From a virus: DNA of 21,930 nt. Of this stretch, positions 21,423 to 21,930 are shown piece by piece. The stretch lies in the IMG/VR virus record IMGVR_UViG_3300007512_002494, positions 1 through 21,930 of that record; one strand, given 5' to 3'. Below the pieces are notes generated by a model, which had not been told where the DNA came from, did not search any database, and saw nothing but the letters and a program-made list of their open reading frames with translations. Each line of letters begins with the position of its first letter. Position 1 is the first letter of the stretch. Both the position numbers and the translations under genes were made by a program.

Positions 21423-21930
21423 TCACTTCACTAAGTTAGATGCAAGTTCTTCTTGAGCTGAATTAAAAATTCTATTCAATCCCTTTTTAACTCTAGGATT
21501 TACAGATTCCATACTAGGTGCAAGTTCTATTTGAGCTTCTTCTGCCGGCTCGTCAGATAAGTGCGGATTAACTTGTTCGTATTCTAAATAATGTTTAATA
21601 GAACTCATATAATCTGCAGCCTTTGTAATCTTTGATTGAATCCAAGGTTCTAAATTATCTGTATCGCCAATCATTTGATGAAGTTGAATAGCGTATTGGG
21701 CTGTTTTGTAAAGTTGTTGTTTTGCCATCCAGCCATCTTCGTCGGAGGCATCTAACACACCTTCTTTAATTTGATCTTTCATATTTTCACCTACTGGTTT
21801 TCCTTTAACTACTTTTGGAAACATTCCTACTTTGTTAGCGTCAGCACTAACAGGTTTCTCTCGCCTAATCATTTTACCTTTGCCTAATGGTGCATTAACT
21901 GTTGCAACATTTCCAGCACTTGTGCCTCCT
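21423..21930 (-). CDS. conserved-looking phage protein, 5' end beyond the window
   Basis: The frame is open to the window edge: upstream of the ATG at 21872 it continues GGTSAGNVATVNAPLGKGKM without an in-frame ATG, so the true start probably lies beyond base 21930. The visible part is hydrophilic and mainly helical, with a Trp-containing core (DEDGWMAKQQLYKTAQYAIQ; DNLEPWIQSKITKAADYMSS) and an acidic linker before a basic C-terminal helix. No catalytic motif or membrane segment is seen. It lies 3 nt upstream of the transglycosylase-domain protein, so a virion or assembly role is likely. I have an impression of similar proteins in marine T4-type phages but cannot name a function. Confidence 0.75.
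   Translation of the reverse strand, partial: GGTSAGNVATVNAPLGKGKMIRREKPVSADANKVGMFPKVVKGKPVGENMKDQIKEGVLDASDEDGWMAKQQLYKTAQYAIQLHQMIGDTDNLEPWIQSKITKAADYMSSIKHYLEYEQVNPHLSDEPAEEAQIELAPSMESVNPRVKKGLNRIFNSAQEELASNLVK

Noticed and set aside
1-21930. tRNA genes, CRISPR arrays, insertion sequences or integrase/attachment sites
   Set aside because: No cloverleaf-like segments, regularly spaced repeats, transposase or integrase genes were seen on either strand.

Overview
The window looks like part of the genome of a tailed, T4-type (myovirus-like) marine phage. The evidence is a complete T4-type family B DNA polymerase (gp43-like), a gp45-like sliding clamp, T4-type late promoter motifs (TATAAATA-like), small overlapping genes and two peptidoglycan hydrolases. 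Every gene I can support lies on the minus strand, so transcription runs from high to low coordinates. The DNA is very AT-rich. The accessory genes look alphaproteobacterial (BMP-type binding protein, NMT1/THI5-type ABC importer) and there are no photosynthesis genes. A phage of SAR11/Pelagibacter or a related low-GC marine alphaproteobacterium is therefore my best guess. The host is inference.

Layout in transcription order. (1) 21930-16447, envelope and virion-type block: a partial conserved protein; an 876-residue Lys/Pro-rich protein ending in a lytic transglycosylase-like domain; an M15 peptidase; then three membrane proteins. Two of these look like a MotA/TolQ/ExbB channel subunit and a MotB/ExbD-type one-helix partner whose soluble domain resembles DUF2135/YfaP. 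A 59-residue gene closes the block. (2) 16438-13288, replication: an extended -10 promoter, a small DsbA-like gene, DNA polymerase and a 58-residue gene. (3) 13292-4151, a roughly 9-kb island of metabolic genes: an XGPRT-like phosphoribosyltransferase, BMP nucleoside-binding protein, NCS2-type permease, second phosphoribosyltransferase, a complete NMT1/THI5-type ABC importer, a P4H-type 2-oxoglutarate oxygenase, an arylsulfotransferase-like propeller, an IPNS-type 2-oxoglutarate oxygenase and a half-size Na+/phosphate transporter. (4) 4149-1: a consensus promoter, the clamp, a DpdA/TGT-like DNA 7-deazaguanine transglycosylase, an HExxH protein and small unknown genes.

How the parts may work together. 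The island would let the infected cell import and salvage purine-type bases or nucleosides and phosphate, and carry out an unknown oxidation/sulfation step, feeding phage DNA synthesis. The clamp and the DpdA-like enzyme are translationally coupled. The DpdA tail carries the same F-x-S-L-F-E motif as the polymerase C-terminus, which suggests that DNA modification is tethered to the replication clamp. The channel-like pair next to two wall hydrolases suggests a proton-motive-force-linked envelope device used in lysis, entry or exclusion. The least expected features are the clamp-linked DpdA, the channel/DUF2135 module, the size of the nucleobase-import island between gp43 and gp45, and a perfect 39-nt palindrome at the end of the IPNS-type gene.
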